This document shows, piece by piece, positions 22,781 through 30,800 of a stretch of DNA of 64,000 bases. The notes beneath the pieces were generated by a model. That model did not search any database. It was given only the letters and a program-made list of their open reading frames with translations, and was not told the DNA's origin. Where the stretch lies: positions 62,001-126,000 of the forward strand of contig NZ_SWFP01000013.1 of NCBI RefSeq assembly GCF_005869225.1, in the 5' to 3' direction. This DNA is from Dyadobacter bucti. GTDB lineage: Bacteria > Bacteroidota > Bacteroidia > Cytophagales > Spirosomataceae. How positions within the stretch are numbered: position 1 is the first letter of the stretch; each line of letters starts with the position of its first letter. The translations under genes and the position numbers were made by a program.

Positions 22781-23866
22781 TTATTTGCTGATAAATGGCA
22801 GCGGCGGCATAACCGGGTGACTGGTTTTAAATTCTTTGCCGACCAGACGTGCGATGCTCGAGGCAATCTGTCCCTGGTAATACTGGGCCTTGGCGGTACT
22901 TTCTCCCACCGGCTTAATGGATGGTCCTATTGCGGCGATCCATATCCCGTCTGCTCCGGGAATTTCGCTGCCATGGTCTCTCCATGCACCGCCTTTTGCT
23001 GCGCCGCGTCCGTGGTCGGTGGTGATGATAAGCGTTGTTTTATTGGCATAATATGGATTTGACTGGATGTAATTCCAAAGCTCCCGGATCCAGGCGTCCG
23101 TCTTTTGTGCCGCGTCCAGATAGTAATCATACTGTCCGGCGTGGGCAAATTCGTCCGTGTCGCCAAAACCGAAATGGATCAGTCTGGGCTGGTTGGCTTT
23201 CATATATTCCATCCCGATATGAAAAGTAGCGACATCGAGCCGCTCGCCACCGTGAAACAGGTCCGGCAGTTCATGCTGGAGTTTGTTAAGGGCGATTTGT
23301 TTTTCATTGAGTTTGCCAGGAACGTCCCGGAAGCCGTCGTTCACCAGGAACCCGCTGCGTTTTTCATTTAATATGGACGCAAAAACGTCCCAGGATCCAA
23401 ATGAGGCCACTTTTCCTTTGAAGTCCGGCAGTTTGTTGAGGAATTCAAATACATTTTCATTCTTGTTAGGAACCTTGGCATTTGAATTGATCGTCGAATC
23501 GGGAAAACCGGTGAAGATTTCATTATAGCCCGGGTAAGAGAACCAGTGCGGATTGGCCGTGCTGACCATATTGCCGGCATTGCGGTTACCGGTCAGAATT
23601 CCTTTCGGGACCAGTTCCGTCCAGAGAAAAGGCAGTAACTTTTGTCTTCTCTCATTTGCGGTGGCTGACCAGAACTTATTCGCAATGTACTTGGTGCTGT
23701 ACCTGGCGGTGCTGTCGAACGATAGCAGGCTGTCGGCGCCCGTGAAAACTTCCTGCCAGCGGAAACCGTCCAGCGTTACAATTACGACATTTTCTGATTG
23801 CACGGCCTGTGCGGATGCAAAGGACAAAGCGCAATTCAGCAGGATAAAAAAGGAAAGTTTTTTCAT
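22781..23866 (-). CDS. Secreted alkaline phosphatase-superfamily phosphodiesterase-like hydrolase
   Basis: A 361-residue protein with signal peptide (KKLSFFILLNCALSFASAQ). Metal ligands of the superfamily are visible: VIVTLDGFRWQE (Asp), FGDTDEFAHAG (Asp and His), TTDHGRG (Asp-His) and WRDHGSE (His). Where phosphodiesterases carry a Thr/Ser nucleophile, this protein reads SYPGYNEIFTG, with Asn at the expected position, so the nucleophile is not obvious. It is related to type I phosphodiesterase/nucleotide pyrophosphatase and sulfatase-like enzymes. Its stop is 10 bases from that of the NmrA gene. Confidence 0.8.
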   Translation of the reverse strand: MKKLSFFILLNCALSFASAQAVQSENVVIVTLDGFRWQEVFTGADSLLSFDSTARYSTKYIANKFWSATANERRQKLLPFLWTELVPKGILTGNRNAGNMVSTANPHWFSYPGYNEIFTGFPDSTINSNAKVPNKNENVFEFLNKLPDFKGKVASFGSWDVFASILNEKRSGFLVNDGFRDVPGKLNEKQIALNKLQHELPDLFHGGERLDVATFHIGMEYMKANQPRLIHFGFGDTDEFAHAGQYDYYLDAAQKTDAWIRELWNYIQSNPYYANKTTLIITTDHGRGAAKGGAWRDHGSEIPGADGIWIAAIGPSIKPVGESTAKAQYYQGQIASSIARLVGKEFKTSHPVMPPLPFISK

Positions 23867-23949
23867 GATATGTATGATGTGTTATAGTTATGCCCGAAAC
23901 CGGGAGAAAAACACCAGAAATATAACGCTATGTTTTCAAAGCACACGGA

Positions 23950-23957
23950 TATCTTTG
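23950..23957 (+). promoter_or_regulatory. TATCTTTG -7 promoter element
   Basis: An exact match to the Bacteroidota -7 consensus TAnnTTTG, immediately upstream of the ClC gene. Transcription would begin about six bases later, at or beyond the chosen GTG, implying a leaderless message or a later start codon. Confidence 0.55.
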
Positions 23958-23960
23958 TAC

Positions 23961-25337
23961 GTGAAAAAATCTGAAACATTTACAATTATACGGTATCTGC
24001 TAAGGTGGACTATCCTTATCGTTCCAGTCGCAACAGGGATAGGCTCCATGGTCGCGCTGTTCCTCTGGCTTCTGAGGCTTGCGATCCAATTCCGGTTTGG
24101 ACATACCTGGCTGCTCTACCTGCTGCCGCTGGCCGGGGTTTTGATCCATTTTATATATCAATCCATAGGCAAATCCGCCGAAAAAGGGAATAACCTGATC
24201 ATCGAGCAGATCCTTGCGGAAAGTGGGGACGTTCCGAAAAGGATGGCACCTGTGATCCTGGTTACTACTGTCCTTACCCATCTGTTTGGAGGTTCGGCTG
24301 GAAGGGAGGGTACTGCCGTTCAGATCGGGGGGAGTATCGCGGCCATGTTCGGCGGATGGTTCGGTTTAAAAGGCAGGGATATGCGGATGATCCTCACCGC
24401 GGGGATCGCCGCGGGATTCGGCGCTGTTTTCGGGACGCCGGTGACAGGGGCCATTTTTGCAATGGAAGTCCTCACTGTCGGTCGCATCCGGTACGATTCC
24501 CTGCTACCCGCACTCATCGCGGCCGTCATCGGGGATATGACGGTAGGCGCGTGGCAGGTCCCGCATACACATTACCATATCGATAACATTGCCGCGTCAC
24601 CTTATTTCATGTCTGGTTTTTTCAGGACGGATGTTCTGCTGCTCGGAAAAGTGATACTGGCGTCCGCTGCTTTTGGTCTGGCTGCCTTTCTTTTTGCAGC
24701 CCTGGTTCACGATATCAAATCTTTTTTACTTAAAATCTTCAAACAAGGCTGGCTGATCCCCGCGGCGGGAGGTGTGGCGGTGATTGTATTGACTTTTCTG
24801 GCAGGCAAACCTGATTACCTGAGCCTCGGCGTGGAACCGGAATATCAGGGGGCGGTTACCATCCAGTCCGCGTTTCAGGCGGGCGGGGCGGATGTATGGA
24901 GCTGGCTCTGGAAGACGGTCTTTACGGTTGTCACGCTTGGCAGCGGCTTTAAAGGCGGCGAAGTAACCCCGCTTTTCTACATTGGGGCCACCCTCGGCAA
25001 TACTTTATCCGAATTGTTGAATGCGCCGGTAAGCCTTTTTGCAGCGCTCGGATTTATCGCTGTTTTTGCAGGATCAACCAATACGCCGGTAGCTTGTACA
25101 TTTATGGGTGTAGAGCTGTTTGGCGGCGAGCATGTGCTGTTGTTTGCGGTGGCTTGTTTTACGGCGTATTTTTTTAGCGGGCATTCCGGCATTTACGGTG
25201 CGCAGCGGATCGCCGAGCCCAAAGTTTCAGGCGAAGATCTGGAAGATGTTTCCTTGTCCGATGCCATGAAACGCAAAGGATATTTTTACGAAAAACTCGA
25301 AAAATACCGACTATTGAACCCAGTAAAGAGGAAATAG
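23961..25337 (+). CDS. ClC-family anion channel/transporter
   Basis: The frame is open from 23553, but recognisable sequence begins at GTG 23961 (KKSETFTIIRYLLRW), giving 458 residues. Many membrane helices are present. GSAGREGTAVQIGGS holds the gating glutamate and GSGFKGGEVTPLFYIGA is the second anion-site motif. The first site reads AEKGNNLI instead of GSGIPE, a change found in the fluoride-exporting CLC-F branch; assignment to that branch is inference. No fluoride riboswitch was seen in the 95 bases upstream. The role is likely anion/proton exchange in the inner membrane. Confidence 0.82.
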   Translation: MKKSETFTIIRYLLRWTILIVPVATGIGSMVALFLWLLRLAIQFRFGHTWLLYLLPLAGVLIHFIYQSIGKSAEKGNNLIIEQILAESGDVPKRMAPVILVTTVLTHLFGGSAGREGTAVQIGGSIAAMFGGWFGLKGRDMRMILTAGIAAGFGAVFGTPVTGAIFAMEVLTVGRIRYDSLLPALIAAVIGDMTVGAWQVPHTHYHIDNIAASPYFMSGFFRTDVLLLGKVILASAAFGLAAFLFAALVHDIKSFLLKIFKQGWLIPAAGGVAVIVLTFLAGKPDYLSLGVEPEYQGAVTIQSAFQAGGADVWSWLWKTVFTVVTLGSGFKGGEVTPLFYIGATLGNTLSELLNAPVSLFAALGFIAVFAGSTNTPVACTFMGVELFGGEHVLLFAVACFTAYFFSGHSGIYGAQRIAEPKVSGEDLEDVSLSDAMKRKGYFYEKLEKYRLLNPVKRK

Positions 25338-25430
25338 AAGTATCCCGATTCTTAATACTGTTACAATTCTGGTATATCATGCGACTTTTCGTAATTTAGA
25401 AGAAATACTACATCTTTTGACGTATTATGT

Positions 25431-26519
25431 ATGATCGATCAATCCTGCACCCGGAACCCTGCGGCCTTGCTGAACAAAGAGCTTTTTTTTGAAATATCAC
25501 ATGATCTCCTTTGTATTGCCGGATACGACGGATACTTTAAACTGGTGAATCCAGCGTTCTCCAAGTTGCTGGGGTACACGCATGAAGAGCTTCTTTCGGA
25601 GCCGATTGATTCATTCATTTATCCCGACGACCGTAGTTTAACGTCCATATACCGCGAAAAGCTCAGACAAAGCATTCCGCTTCTGAACTATGAAAACAGA
25701 TATGTTACAAAAAGCGGAGAAGTGGTGTGGCTGTCTTGGACATCTATCCCGAGAGACAAGGAACGGCAGGTTTTTGCCATCGCTAAAAATGTCACCCACA
25801 CCAAAATACTGGAAAAGGACCGGAACGAATTACTGACCAACCTCACCAAAATCAATCAGGACTTAAAACAGCTGACTTACACGACATCCCACGATTTGCG
25901 CTCGCCGGTGAGCAACCTGCTGTCGGTTTTCAGTTTGCTGGATACATCCAAGATCGAAGATGCGGAGACGCTCGAATTCATATCGATTTTAAAGTCAGCT
26001 ACGGAAAGCCTCAAAGATTCGCTCAACCAGTACGTAGATATCCTGGTACAAAAGGACCTTCTGACGGTCAGGAAGGAAGAAATCAGTTTGTCCAAATCGC
26101 TCGACAAGGTGCGTCTTTCGTTACGATCACTGATAGAAAACTCAAAAGCCACTATCCATGTGGATTTCTCCGCATTTGATACGGTGCAGTTTAATGCAGC
26201 TTATATGGAGAGTATTTTCCTGAACCTGATCACCAACTCCATCAAATATGTGATCCCGCAGCATTACCCGGTTATATACGTCCGCACCAAACTGATTGAC
26301 GGGGCCAGACAGCTTATTTTCTCTGATGAGGGGATCGGTTTTAACCTCGAAGCCGTCAAGGACAGGGTTTTTGGGCTGAACCAGACTTTTCACAACCATA
26401 TCGACGCCAAGGGGATCGGTCTTTACCTTGTTCACAGCCAGATAACCAGTCTGGGCGGGAACATCACTCTGGACAGCAAACCGAACCAGGGCGCTACTTT
26501 TGTGTTGACGTTCCGGTAA
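25431..26519 (+). CDS. Cytoplasmic PAS-domain sensor histidine kinase
   Basis: A 362-residue kinase without membrane helices. A PAS domain spans about 15-125 (GYDGYFKLVNPAFSKLLGYT, PAC end IAKNVTH). The HisKA domain has His154 in TTSHDLRSPVSNLL, and the HATPase domain has FLNLITNSIKY, SDEGIGFN and KGIGLYLVHSQI. No response regulator is adjacent, so it is an orphan. The stop codon TAA is embedded in a 34-bp palindrome (26513-26546). Confidence 0.9.
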   Translation: MIDQSCTRNPAALLNKELFFEISHDLLCIAGYDGYFKLVNPAFSKLLGYTHEELLSEPIDSFIYPDDRSLTSIYREKLRQSIPLLNYENRYVTKSGEVVWLSWTSIPRDKERQVFAIAKNVTHTKILEKDRNELLTNLTKINQDLKQLTYTTSHDLRSPVSNLLSVFSLLDTSKIEDAETLEFISILKSATESLKDSLNQYVDILVQKDLLTVRKEEISLSKSLDKVRLSLRSLIENSKATIHVDFSAFDTVQFNAAYMESIFLNLITNSIKYVIPQHYPVIYVRTKLIDGARQLIFSDEGIGFNLEAVKDRVFGLNQTFHNHIDAKGIGLYLVHSQITSLGGNITLDSKPNQGATFVLTFR

Positions 26520-26546
26520 CCCAGGGTTGAAACCCTGGGTTACCGG
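26513..26546. repeat. REP-like perfect palindrome overlapping the kinase stop codon
   Basis: CCGGTAACCCAGGGTT (26513-26528) and its exact reverse complement (26531-26546) with a two-base loop. The sequence resembles dispersed palindromes common in Bacteroidota genomes (recalled pattern, not searched). It would also work as an RNA hairpin at the end of the kinase message, though no T-run follows. Confidence 0.75.
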
Positions 26547-27007
26547 GGGCGGGGACCGTTGAATCGTCCATATTCACCGGAGGAAAAGTCAGGTTAGCCA
26601 GGGAAGATTTATAAATGCGGATGCATTCGGATATGATCGGCTGTCAACATTCTTTTCCGTTTCGACAGGAATGAAATGGAGAAGGCTGACCTTATCAGGT
26701 GAATTCAGACAAGATATCATACCAATTGCCCGCGATCATAGCGCAACAAGTATTGTGAGCCGAGGTTTGTTTGGCAAAGCATCATGTAGTTTATTTTCGT
26801 TCAAGAAGCGGTAGGCAGGGTTATGGGTGGTCTGGATTAAATAATTGTTATCAATGTTTATACATGCTCTGCTGTTTTTGTGAAAAAGCGGACATTTGCT
26901 GCGTCGGAACTTGCATGTGGCCGGCCGATCAATCCGGATGAAATTTAGGCTCCGGCGAGGTTTACAAACAGACACCGGCGTGGTAAAATATTAAGTTGGT
27001 TCAGGTG
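26547..27007. other. Intergenic stretch without a supported gene
   Basis: No convincing gene. A start-less plus-strand frame is open at 26563-26814 (83 codons; includes STFFSVSTGMKWRR and LSGEFRQDIIP), with the look of an outer-membrane strand sequence, possibly a decayed gene end. A minus-strand frame at 26736-26975 has no recognisable features. Confidence 0.4.
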
Positions 27008-27041
27008 CAGGCCCCGGAATATTTTGATATTTTGGGGCCTG
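27008..27041 (+). terminator. Hairpin just upstream of the phosphatase gene (terminator or leader structure)
   Basis: CAGGCCCC (27008-27015) pairs with GGGGCCTG (27034-27041); inside, AATAT and ATATT extend the stem. A short T-run (GTGTTTT) follows. It ends 24 bases before the ATG at 27066, so it is either a terminator isolating the phosphate island from upstream reading or an attenuator in the phosphatase leader. Confidence 0.5.
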
Positions 27042-27065
27042 TGTTTTAAAAATGAAATTTGAAAA

Positions 27066-28901
27066 ATGATCAAGCCTTTATTATTAATTACTTTTTTTAC
27101 GGTTTTTGCCCTCTCAACATCAGCTCAGAATACACCCGGATACACGACTGCCCAGGCACATTCCCATAACGATTACGAGCAGAAAATACCTTTTTACTTA
27201 GCTTATTATCAGCACTTTGGTTCGGTGGAGGCAGATGTTTTCCTCAAAAATGACACACTTTTTGTGGCACATGCAGCCGCCGATATGAAACCTTCCCGCA
27301 CTCTGACCAGTCTGTACCTTAAACCCTTGGCTGAGATGATCGGAGAAAACAAAGGGAAGCTTTTTGCTGACAGCGACCAGTCCATGCAGCTATTGATCGA
27401 CCTCAAAACCTCCGCCGCCCGGACAATGCCTGCGCTGGTTGCGGAATTGAAAAAATTTGAAGCCATACTCGCTCCGAAAGGGCCGGTAAAAGTGGTACTG
27501 AGCGGAAATACGCCTGCACCGGCGGAATTTGAAAATTATCCGGATTACATTTTTTACGACGGCCGGCCCGGGATCAGCTATACGCCTTCGCAGCTGCAAA
27601 GGGTAGGGCTTATCAGCCAGGCTTTTGCAAATTATACACGCTGGAACGGTAAAGGTGTTTTGACGAAAGATGAAAAGGCGAAGATCGAAAAAGTGATCGC
27701 AGAGGTGCATGACAAAGGTAAAAAAATCAGGTTCTGGGCGACTCCCGATCATATCAACGCCTGGAAAATGCTGATGAACCTGGGCATTGATTATATCAAC
27801 ACGGACAAAGTGCAGGAGCTGGGCAGTTATCTTAACGGTCGCAAAAACGCAGAGTTTACTTCCAAAGAAGCCTATCTTCCATACAAGCCGACCTATCGCA
27901 ACAACGACAGCCGCTCGCAGGTGGACCATGTTATTCTGCTGATCGGGGACGGCATGGGCCTTGCGCAGATCTATTCCGGGATCACTGCCAACCGTGGGCA
28001 CCTGAACCTGACGCAATTTCTCAACATCGGATTTTCAAAAACCAGCGCTTCGGACAGCTATATTACCGATTCGGCGGCAGGCGGCACCGCCATGGCCACC
28101 GGACAAAAAACCAGGAACCGGGCTATCGGCGTTGACAGCAATTTTGTGGCCGTGCCCAGCCTCGCCGACAAGCTGAAACCGATGGGCGTCAAAACCGGCA
28201 TTATTTCGGCGGGAAGCGTTACAGATGCCACGCCGGCTGCATTTTACGGACATCAGCCTTACCGTGAAATGGAAAAGGAAATTGCCCGTGATTACCTGAG
28301 TTCATCGGTGGATGTTCTGATCGGCGGTGGTTCGCGCTATTTCAGACAGGGTAAAATCGCGGATTCATTGCAATTAAAAGGTATTATGTATTCCGAAAAA
28401 TGGGCAGATCTGCCCAAAATGAAGGCGCCTTTTGTGATGCTGGATGATTCCAAAACGGTTTCAGTTGAAAAGGGCAGGGGCGAGTTTCTGATCCCCGCTT
28501 TTACCAAAACTTTTGAGGCGTTGCAATCTGGCAAAAAAGGTACGTTTATCATGGCTGAGGGCGCGCAGATCGATTATGGCGGACATGCCAACATCGTTTC
28601 GTATGTGGTCAGCGAGATGCTGGATTTCGACCGGCTGGTGGGCGAGGCGATGCGCCTGGCTGATTCAAACGGAAGAACGCTGGTGATCGTCACTGCCGAT
28701 CATGAAACCGGTGGCCTTACTTTGCTGGACGGCGACCTCAGGAAAGGTTATGTGGACGGGCATTTCAGTACGAATGACCATACAGCTGTGATGGTACCAG
28801 TTTTTGCCTATGGGCCGCATTCGCTGGATTTCCGGGGCGTGTATGAAAACACAGAGATTTATACCAAGATTCTTGATATTTTCAGGAAATATAAAAAATA
28901 G
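27066..28901 (+). CDS. Fusion of a GDPD/AIM6-like phosphodiesterase domain and alkaline phosphatase
   Basis: A 611-residue exported protein (signal about 1-20). Residues about 28-255 form a PI-PLC/GDPD-type barrel of the AIM6-like branch: AHSHNDYEQ (His-Asn-Asp active-site start), GSVEADVFL and RFWATPDH. Residues about 285-611 are a PhoA-type alkaline phosphatase: LLIGDGMG with metal Asp295, TDSAAGGTAMATG with nucleophile Ser336, and TADHETGG. The first domain could release phosphomonoesters from diesters and the second strip the phosphate, making a one-chain scavenger. The next gene starts at the very next base, so the pair is co-transcribed. Confidence 0.88.
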   Translation: MIKPLLLITFFTVFALSTSAQNTPGYTTAQAHSHNDYEQKIPFYLAYYQHFGSVEADVFLKNDTLFVAHAAADMKPSRTLTSLYLKPLAEMIGENKGKLFADSDQSMQLLIDLKTSAARTMPALVAELKKFEAILAPKGPVKVVLSGNTPAPAEFENYPDYIFYDGRPGISYTPSQLQRVGLISQAFANYTRWNGKGVLTKDEKAKIEKVIAEVHDKGKKIRFWATPDHINAWKMLMNLGIDYINTDKVQELGSYLNGRKNAEFTSKEAYLPYKPTYRNNDSRSQVDHVILLIGDGMGLAQIYSGITANRGHLNLTQFLNIGFSKTSASDSYITDSAAGGTAMATGQKTRNRAIGVDSNFVAVPSLADKLKPMGVKTGIISAGSVTDATPAAFYGHQPYREMEKEIARDYLSSSVDVLIGGGSRYFRQGKIADSLQLKGIMYSEKWADLPKMKAPFVMLDDSKTVSVEKGRGEFLIPAFTKTFEALQSGKKGTFIMAEGAQIDYGGHANIVSYVVSEMLDFDRLVGEAMRLADSNGRTLVIVTADHETGGLTLLDGDLRKGYVDGHFSTNDHTAVMVPVFAYGPHSLDFRGVYENTEIYTKILDIFRKYKK

Positions 28902-30545
28902 ATGAAGGTCAGGGTGTGCTTTTTGTTGCTGCTATTTATCTGTATATCAGTGCTATATGTTCATGCTCAAACTGAAAATTCCTTTTATGACCCTGAAAGC
29001 AGCAGCGAACGTATTATCAGCAGTTTTTCCCGACCCGACTCCATGCTTCTGGCCACCCGGGCGAAATACAACCAGGCTGCGCAGCGCAATGCTGATCTGG
29101 AAGCGGCTGGTTATTTGCAGGAAATGGGGAGGATACTGTTCTTTTCCGGGCATTACCCTCAGTCGCTGGATTACCTTTTAAAAGCCGACAAAATTTTTCG
29201 TGACAAGGACGACAAAAACCTGCTGGCCGGAAACCTGGGGACGCTGGGTGAGCTTTTCTACCGGAACAGGCAGATACCGCTTGCCCGTAAACAATATGAC
29301 GAGGCGCTGCGGTATTATGAAGAATTGAAAAACGAATCCGGAAAAGCTGAAATTTACGGCCGTATCGGTCATTTGTACGAAAAAAGACAGCTTTATGACA
29401 GTGCATTTTATTTTCAGCACAAGGCTTTGCAGGCATATCAGCATGTCAACCACCGGGAGGGTCTTGCCAAGATTTACGAAAACCTGGGCAGTATTTACGA
29501 GGACCAGATGCACTACGATTCGGCTTATTCCAATTTCAACCGGGCTTATGTCCTTAATAAAATACAGGGAAATGATCGGGCGCAGATTGAAGTGATTAAT
29601 AACCTGGGTGATGTGTTAAGAAAAACCGGAAAGTACCGTCAGGGCCTCGTTTTCAGCTTTCAGGCCATGGATCTGGCAAGGCGGCAGGGCGATTTTTACC
29701 AGCTGTCGAGTGCATTTAATGATATTGCCAAAGGTTATAATTTCCTCAATAAAAACGACAGCGCCTTTTTTTATCTCGCACAAAGCCGCGAATACCTGAG
29801 TGCGATTTATTCGCAGGAAAGCAACAAACAGCTTGCGTTGCTGAAAACGCTTTATGACATTGAAAAAAAGGATAACGAGATCGAAAAACTCACTCAGGCC
29901 CGGAAAACGGATCTTTTGATATCCATTGGAACCGGCGTCGTGGTTTTGCTCGTCATTTTTATCGCCGGGCTGATCATCAGCAGGCAGAAGCTGAAATTGC
30001 GCAACGAGCAAAAGCTGCACGCCCAGAGCATGCAAGTATACGAAACGCAGAACCAGCTCATGGAAGCAGAACTGCAGAATAAAAAACTGCAGGAAGAAAA
30101 CCTGAAACAGCAACTGGAGATCAAAACGAAAGAACTCACCAGTTATACCTTGCATGTGATCCGCAAAAACCAGCTGCTGGAAGACCTTCAGACACGCCTG
30201 GAAGAGCTGGGCAAAGAAGATAAAAGAGACCAGAAAAAACAGATCCGTCAACTGTCAGAGCAAATCCGCCTGGGGCTGAACGACGACCAGCACTGGGAAG
30301 AATTCCGTACGATATTTGAGCAGGTCCACCAATCTTTTTTTGATAGGTTGCAGCAGCAATCGGAAGCACTTACCTCCAATGACCTTCGCCTCGTGGCACT
30401 CATCAAAATGAACCTTACCTCCGCCGATATGGCGACGTTGCTCGGCGTGTCGCAGGACAGCCTTCGGGTAATGCGGCACCGCCTCCGCAAAAAACTCAAC
30501 CTTCAGCAAGGCGATAATATTTCTGCATATATCCAGTCGATTTAG
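28902..30545 (+). CDS. TPR-repeat membrane regulator with C-terminal HTH
   Basis: A 547-residue protein abutting the phosphatase gene (stop 28901, ATG 28902). Signal/anchor at 1-22, several TPRs in the periplasmic part (about 60-320; GNLGTLGELFYRNRQ, AEIYGRIGHLYEKRQ), one membrane helix (about 345-365), a long coiled coil (about 370-450), and a C-terminal LuxR-like HTH: LTSADMATLLGVSQDSLRVM and RHRLRKKLNL. This layout is typical of Bacteroidota regulators without a receiver domain. Its place within the phosphate island suggests control of the adjacent receptor and phytase genes. Confidence 0.85.
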   Translation: MKVRVCFLLLLFICISVLYVHAQTENSFYDPESSSERIISSFSRPDSMLLATRAKYNQAAQRNADLEAAGYLQEMGRILFFSGHYPQSLDYLLKADKIFRDKDDKNLLAGNLGTLGELFYRNRQIPLARKQYDEALRYYEELKNESGKAEIYGRIGHLYEKRQLYDSAFYFQHKALQAYQHVNHREGLAKIYENLGSIYEDQMHYDSAYSNFNRAYVLNKIQGNDRAQIEVINNLGDVLRKTGKYRQGLVFSFQAMDLARRQGDFYQLSSAFNDIAKGYNFLNKNDSAFFYLAQSREYLSAIYSQESNKQLALLKTLYDIEKKDNEIEKLTQARKTDLLISIGTGVVVLLVIFIAGLIISRQKLKLRNEQKLHAQSMQVYETQNQLMEAELQNKKLQEENLKQQLEIKTKELTSYTLHVIRKNQLLEDLQTRLEELGKEDKRDQKKQIRQLSEQIRLGLNDDQHWEEFRTIFEQVHQSFFDRLQQQSEALTSNDLRLVALIKMNLTSADMATLLGVSQDSLRVMRHRLRKKLNLQQGDNISAYIQSI

Positions 30546-30548
30546 GCT

Positions 30549-30588
30549 CTTAACAGTTTCTTAACATTGCCGTAACACAATGTTAATG
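30549..30588 (+). promoter_or_regulatory. Pho-box-like direct repeats with 11-bp period
   Basis: CTTAACA (30549-30555), CTTAACA (30560-30566), CGTAACA (30571-30577) and a weaker GTTAATG (30582-30588) are separated by exactly four bases each. Seven-base direct repeats every 11 bp are the hallmark of PhoB/PhoP sites, and TTAACA matches the TTHACA half-site of Bacillus PhoP. Downstream genes encode a receptor and a phytase, so phosphate-starvation control is strongly suggested. Confidence 0.65.
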
Positions 30589-30640
30589 GCTGTTTAGGTA
30601 TTTATAAGTATTTGATTTAAAGCATTTTAAATACAAAAAA

Positions 30641-30649
30641 TATCTTTTG
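30641..30649 (+). promoter_or_regulatory. TATCTTTTG -7-like element upstream of the TonB-dependent receptor
   Basis: One base longer than the consensus TAnnTTTG. It lies 52 bases beyond the Pho-box-like repeats. A second candidate, TAAGTATTTG at 30605-30614, is placed better with respect to the repeats. Which one is used is open. Confidence 0.35.
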
Positions 30650-30800
30650 TTGCCTTCCTGTAACGCTGCTCCTGACGTCGTTGCTTTTTTGTAACGCCCG
30701 CCATTTGCATGGTTCGTCATTGTTTTATCACTTCGCTTCACCATTGGGGAACACCTCCAAAAAGTACCGACTAACAAAACAAACGTCCCTGATTTGAAAA

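Noticed and set aside
23867..23960. Fluoride riboswitch before the ClC gene
   Set aside because: The conserved GGCGATGG/GTTCGCC core could not be found in the upstream region.
23553..23960. N-terminal extension of the ClC protein by 136 residues
   Set aside because: The segment lies antisense to the phosphodiesterase-like gene, reads as non-transporter sequence, and the promoter at 23950 is downstream of it.
26736..26975. Minus-strand ORF of 79 codons in the gap before the phosphatase
   Set aside because: No recognisable motif, signal or membrane segment, no promoter, and composition rich in Arg/Asn/Lys like non-coding sequence.
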